NCBI GenBank assembly: GCA_026260175.1
Contig: JAKCWW010002535.1
Span: forward strand, 1-46,978
From: Reticulitermes lucifugus
Lineage: Eukaryota; Arthropoda; Insecta; Blattodea; Rhinotermitidae
Direction: 5' to 3'
Length of the DNA: 46,978 nucleotides
The translations under genes were made by a program, and so were the position numbers. How positions within the stretch are numbered: position 1 is the first letter of the stretch; each line of letters opens with the position of its first letter. Below are positions 41,816 to 46,978 of the stretch, piece after piece. The notes beneath the pieces were generated by a model, which saw nothing but the letters and a program-made list of their open reading frames with translations, searched no databases and was not told the DNA's origin.

Positions 41816-42111
41816 TACTGTTTTTGTTTGGTTATTTTAGTTACCTTCTGAATTTTTACTTGGCAACTACAGGGTACATGCATACAAAACTTTCATGTCC
41901 TCTTTCCAATCAATAACCTGAAAATGCCCAGACTTCCAACACAAATATGTAAAAGCATGTTTATAATTGTAGTAATTTTTTTTATTACATGTCAAAAATA
42001 TCCAGACATCAGGGATAAAATGGCTTTGGCACAAGTGTTAAATAATCATGAAAACTAAAGCAAACAAGCCTTGAAATGTGGGACTTAAGGTTCTATCAGC
42101 AGTGTTTATGA

Positions 42112-42210
42112 AAATTCAGGTATTCTGGAACATAGCGCTGTGTCAACTGGTAAATAGTTACTGACATTTTTGAAGAGCTTGTTGCTTCCATCTTCAGGGT
42201 CTAAGCTGCT
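42112..42210 (-). repeat. Half of a palindromic Penelope-like module
   Basis: The - strand contains 'cctgaagatggaagcaaca', followed by a region ending 'gcgctatgttccagaatacc'. This corresponds to the centre and right arm of the module at 14043-14195. The 72-residue frame across it is a repeat by-product. Confidence 0.5.
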
Positions 42211-45200
42211 AGAAACTGGTATTTCAGACGAGCTTACAGACCTCAAAACATCAGTAATTATTGCAACATGTCCTGGAATTCCTGACTTCTCAAATCCTGA
42301 AATGACACACTTGATTCCAAACAATGCAAAAAGTAATGTTATTTTTGAACAGACCTTGCAATCTGATCTGGTCAGAATTACTAAGAATTTACAAACAAAG
42401 CATTTATATAATGGTTACTGCAAATAGGGAAAGGTATAAATGCTGATATTAATAAACATTCACATAGTAAAGACTGAACAAAAACTCTGTGATAAAGCCT
42501 GTGTCAATCAGACACCATGTTAATGACAGCTGCAGACCTATCTACACAAATTATGTTCTATATTTTCCTTAAAGCAAAATGTGGCTAAAAATGAGTGGAC
42601 CTACCATTTTGTAAATTTTGCTAAATTATAAAATGAAACTACTTTTAGAGTAAGACACATGAATTCATTTTGTAATATTAGGCACTTGGGACCATTACAA
42701 GTGTCAGTTTAACCCTTTCAGTGTCAACTAGATACATACACATCACTGCTCACACAGTTGATTGCTTTATGCACTGCCGCCTTTTTTTTCTGTTTCATGT
42801 AGCCAAGGAAAGCAGATAAATATCTACACAGCCAAATTTCTGACACAACAGTGTGGAAACAGCTTTTGTATTAGGTCAGAACACTGAAATGGTTAATGAA
42901 ATCAGTCCACTTCATTTTTGAAAAATACAAAACATTTTTTGTATCTGCACACTTACTACATTTTGTAGCCTCCATTTGACAAAATTATGGACTGAGGTTC
43001 AAACGGAAGTATTGTTTGACAAACAGAATTCACACTAAACAAATACAGACATGAAGATATGAAAACATTTACAAAGTTCAGCAACTATGGTGACTTTTGT
43101 AACATTTCAATGTCCATATATATTTTTTCCTCTTACTAAATATCCTTTTATCATAAAAATGACAACTATGTTTCCAGAATTTTAAAAGTATTTTATGAAT
43201 TACTGAAGAGCACCATTTGTTCCGTATCAGCTTAAAGAACGTTTTCGTTAATAAAACGAACTCAACAACACCCTTCGAAATGCACATGTCCTCATGCAAC
43301 AACAGTCCATTCCCTCCCACAAGGATATGTATGTATGCATGCCGGTGTGCATGTGTACATTGACACACAAACATATTTCAGCAAAGGTAAGAAAACGTGT
43401 ATCACAAGACGGAGACATTAACCTCAAATTAAGACGGATTCACTTATTAAGTAATAATAGAGTATTACAGCAATTAATCCAAACAAAATCACCTAAGAGC
43501 AGTGAAAATGTCTAACAGTGTGGGACTAAAAAATGGAGAAACATTTAAACATGGCTCATAAGAATTTCATATTCACATAACACAATTTCCAGCAAACAGA
43601 AATAACTTATATAAATGCAGAAGTTCTGTACCTAAACTACACAAAATTAAAATGACAATTTCAAAGCTTCAGCACAGAAAAATGTGCCCTGGGTAAGCAC
43701 AAGAAACGAGATGACATCACAAGCATACTTCTCAGTACAAAATTATGTCGTGACTTTTATTTTACACATTGTCCGTGGCTCTACAAACTACTTCCCCTTT
43801 TTTACAATTTACTTTTACAGCCATCTGCACTTCACACAACATTGTACTGAACCTTGTTTGTGTTTCAGTATCATATGCCACCATAGTGAATTAAGTGCAG
43901 ACTAGCAGAACATTTATTAGTTGAGAGCAGCTTTTCATAAATTCCAGCTTATTACAATCCTATCTAACCTCTAAAACTTGTTAAATTTACTTTATATTAT
44001 TACACTCACAAATTTTAAAGTCACAGTTTCATTGAAAGTAAGTTAGTAATTCTGACTGTTCACTATAAACATCAAAATTTTTTTTCCATGAAAAATCTTA
44101 GTCATATCCCCCCTCCCATAAACTACACCTTCACACCCATTACATTCGCTTGTTCTTTGACCCTGTCTCCTGTTTGTGTTGTGCAGTGCTTCTTCTGATT
44201 TCATGTTCCTTTACCCCATGTTGCTTGTACAATGTTTGTCTGTCTTCCATATGTACTACCAACATTTCTTTAAAACTGTTGATGAGTCTTATTTATCATT
44301 TCCACTCTTCACTATCAAATGAAAAGTATTTTCCTACAAATTCATGCCATTTTAAATTCTTTATAAACTATACTTTCTTGTGTGCTATATCCATGTTGTT
44401 ATTACAACCTATGCTGGTTTCCCTCTGTCCTCTGCAAATGTATAGGGAGTTAATGACCAAAAGAGTCAGCAACAAAATTTGGTTTGAACACCTAGACACA
44501 GGATGATCAAAATGCAGGCAATATAAAGGTAACAGAATATAATTTATATATAGTACATATGTTATACAGTATATATAGTATATGATGTTAAGTGACAAGT
44601 TTTCAACATACAGAAAATATAAAGGCAAGAGAATGTACTCAAAAGAAGCACAGCACAACACAACATGGAGAATGCAGCAAAAATGAAATAACACAGTGAA
44701 TGTTAAATAATTTTAGACAATCTTTACACTTTGTGGAAAATAATGTATATAATGACACTAATTGAAAAAAGTTCTGAAGGTTAGCTTAGGGTTGTGATGA
44801 GCCATGGGTTTATAAAAAGTTACTCCCATGGACTGCATGTACTAATCTGTATTTAATATGAGGATAGCACATGGGGACGAAACTTGTCCAAGTGTGTTAA
44901 GTACAGACAGCAGACAAAATAAATTAAGTAAATTGTAAAAACCTATGCTGACATTTATTTTCTATATGGCAGAGGAACCCTTTATACACATGTTCCAAAT
45001 TCACATGGGAAAATACAAATGTGATGAATTGTAACTCTAATATAGAGGTTTCACAACAATGTAATTCACTGAATTCTTCAAAGAGACAAACTGTAAAATT
45101 AGTGAATAGAACTTCCAAGTTTCAGAAGCATCTTCCACTTCCACTTCAACTCCAGTTCTCCCATTCATGAAATACACCTGTGATTTAGTACAGGCAACAA

Positions 45201-45492
45201 TAATTTCTGTGTATATTTGGATATGTACCCTGTCCACTTCCTTTACACACTACCTTCCTTCCATGCCTATCGATTCAAATACGGTTCACTGCTGCCCCCA
45301 CCCCCAATGATACCATGATCCTTTTCATTCAGCCCATGCCCACCTCCATTTTTTAAGCAGACGAAGTTTTGAAACACTTAAGTTTTATTCACTTATGTCA
45401 TAGCTAGACAAAGCAGGGATGAATAGTACTTCTGCTCTTGTTTTGGTGAATTTGACAAGACACACAGAAACACAACAGAGTGCACTTGATAA

Positions 45493-45918
45493 ATAAAACT
45501 CAAATTACTGTACTACATTAACAGTTTTAATATTCTTGTGCTATGCACTTCTAATTATAATAAAAGAAACCGTCTCTGTGAATCCAGCCAAGTAACATAT
45601 CTGAGATGTAACTCCAAACCAAGGATAAAGTTTGTAACAGTTTCCCATCTCATCAAGCCCACTGCACACATCATGTACAATGAAGATGGAGAAGTACAAA
45701 GAATTAGTGCAATAATGACTAGAAGGAGAAAACCAAGCATTTTTCAAACAATATCAGCTAAGGAGACAGATGAGTATGTAAAATCACTGGAGAATGACTG
45801 GCATGATAAAACCAAGCCTTCTGCATGTCTGATAGATAAAGAGAAGACACGTGCACGTACAATCACCGAAACAGTGACTGGCAGGGCCAGTAACATAAAT
45901 GCAAATGTAGATCAATAA
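45493..45918 (+). other. Unassigned open stretch, 141 codons, + strand
   Basis: The frame is open from 45493 to the TAA at 45918. It encodes a hydrophilic, basic-rich sequence including IKFVTVSHLIKPTAHIMYNE and RRRKPSIFQTISAKETDEYV. Composition is more protein-like than other open frames in this intron. I do not recognise a family, and no clear start or acceptor is visible. It may be the last exon of a gene nested in the scrib intron, a retrocopy fragment or chance. Confidence 0.3.
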
Positions 45919-46197
45919 AACGACTGGTAGGGGAAACATAAGTAGTAAAACGCAAAACCTTCCAATAACCGTTTCTACCACCAGAAATCCTATAAGAACT
46001 ACCATATGACTGACACTTGGCTTCTGTTTTAAGAAGCTACATTTCTGTATTATTAATCCAAGTACGTACATACCCAGGTGTGGCACAGCTTTATCTTAGT
46101 CCCTATATCTGGGACAACAGAGTGTACATATGGTGATTATCATACACATTGGAAAGATTGGCCCCCTGAATTGTTGCCTGTCTATATTCCTGTTCTT

Positions 46198-46220
46198 TAA
46201 TTTATATATATATATATTTA
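46198..46220. repeat. (TA)n tract
   Basis: A short alternating TA run followed by an A-rich stretch. Confidence 0.75.
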
Positions 46221-46378
46221 AAAAAAAGACAAATGAAAATAACAGCACAGAAAGCTGAGTGTTCTATCAGAAAATAACAGTGAAGATGGCACACATACAC
46301 AAAGTCTCAGGAAAAATTAAGTTATAAAATAGTTATTTATGTCATCCACACAACTAATTGTATTATATTATATAATAA

Positions 46379-46445
46379 AATGTGGCTACATGTTTCGACC
46401 AATTATATGGTCCCCTTAAGGCCATTCGTGCACATAAAACCAAAA
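46379..46445 (-). repeat. Repeat end with a CGAAACATGT motif
   Basis: The - strand reads 'aaggggaccatataattgg' then 'tcgaaacatgtagcc'. The GAAACATGT part is shared with the hammerhead-like motif at 3000-3008. It is probably the end of a related retroelement. No CTGATGA core is found here. Confidence 0.35.
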
Positions 46446-46978
46446 TTACAATTGCAAATTTCATTTTGGGTTACAATGAGATCTCAGTCTGTTGTATAAG
46501 GGATATAGATAAACTTTAAATATTGTTTAAAAATAATTTAAAAGGTATTAAGGTATTTATGTAAAAAAAATAAAGTTGCTACATTTTCATTCGTCCTTTG
46601 ATCAACTTTCTCATGAAAAGAAAATCATAAGCATCAATCAGAAATGACAATACACAACTACAACAACTATCTTTTTATGCATTTGCTTCATACAATAATG
46701 TCAGATGAGCCTTCCTTCAATCATTTCACTGCCAACAGTGACAGCTGCTTATGAACAAATGAAGTTCCTAACCTCAAATGGCCAAATGTTTCTTTCAATA
46801 GCCAAAGAAGACTTGTAACAAAATAAAGTTGTCTCACCACATTATCTAACTCCATGAGGCAGTGCCATTCTTCAGAAGCTACAGGCCATCACCTAGTCAA
46901 ATAATTCCTTGCAAACTTTAATCTTAAATCACCGTGCATTTCTATAATCAGCAATAAGTCACCAACAAATGCACAAAA

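Larger units (their letters stand above)
39263..46978 (-). other. Long scrib intron, continues beyond the window
   Basis: No PDZ, leucine-rich or other scrib exon is recognised in these 7.7 kb. The region contains a Tigger-type MITE (40073), microsatellites (40665, 41281, 41634, 46198), a palindromic-module half (42112), a 10-bp hairpin (41791), a further repeat at 46379 and two unexplained + strand open stretches. Confidence 0.65.

Noticed and set aside
42106..42324. Possible extra scrib exon on the - strand
   Set aside because: It has an acceptor-like AG but contains the repeat centre 'gaagatggaagc' seen at 14110-14130 and no scrib-like sequence.
45037..45237. Possible scrib exon encoding VYFMNGRTGVEVEVEDASET
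   Set aside because: An acceptor-like cacag is present, but there is no usable donor and no similarity to Scribble; probably a chance frame.
1..46978. CRISPR array, operon, phage or toxin-antitoxin system
   Set aside because: Introns, SINEs, LINEs and animal-specific genes show a eukaryotic chromosome; no regularly spaced direct repeats of CRISPR type exist.

Overview
This is a eukaryotic nuclear window, almost certainly from an insect. Coding sequence occurs as short exons with GT-AG introns, and the rest is AT-rich DNA packed with degraded transposons. The exon sequences look insect-like, and the repeat mix (abundant SINE-like units, LINE tails ending in 'ARSIQS'- and 'AQDR'-type peptides, mariner, Tigger and hAT relics) resembles what I recall from cockroach and termite genomes. 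The order (Blattodea) is an inference, not a proof.

Two protein genes can be read with confidence, arranged tail to tail. (1) On the + strand, positions 2476-9271, six exons encode a complete 260-residue axonemal dynein light intermediate chain (DNALI1 / p28 family). All six junctions keep the reading frame. A sequence resembling an RFX X-box lies 67 bases upstream of its ATG, as expected for a ciliary gene. (2) On the - strand, positions 39262 down to 13414, nine exons encode the last 798 residues of Scribble (scrib), the cell-polarity scaffold. The visible part lies C-terminal to the PDZ domains: a long Pro/Ser/Thr-rich linker exon built of internal repeats, then the conserved C-terminal segments, ending in an acidic patch and a polybasic tail. 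The leucine-rich repeats and PDZ domains must lie beyond the right edge of the window.

Region by region: 1-2400 is upstream DNA with a SINE-like copy and a hAT-type MITE; 2476-9271 is DNALI1, with a MITE carrying a hammerhead-like motif in intron 1, palindromic repeats, a Tigger-type MITE and a LINE tail in its introns; 9272-13413 is a 4.1 kb convergent intergenic stretch with a LINE tail and another repeat; 13414-39262 is scrib, whose introns hold Penelope-like fragments, a Tigger MITE nested inside a LINE, an internally deleted mariner, a hAT element with a SINE inside it, and a 1.1 kb fold-back element; 39263-46978 is most of a very long scrib intron, with microsatellites and a few unexplained open stretches on the + strand. 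One 52-base assembly gap sits at 32073-32124.

I found no operon, CRISPR array, phage or other prokaryotic system, and no clear evidence of an entirely new biological system. The most interesting signals are the X-box-like sites (one at DNALI1, one perfect palindrome in a scrib intron), the repeat-expanded Scribble linker, the 57-base scrib exon squeezed between two transposons, the long-armed fold-back element, and a possible ribozyme-like motif in a MITE.
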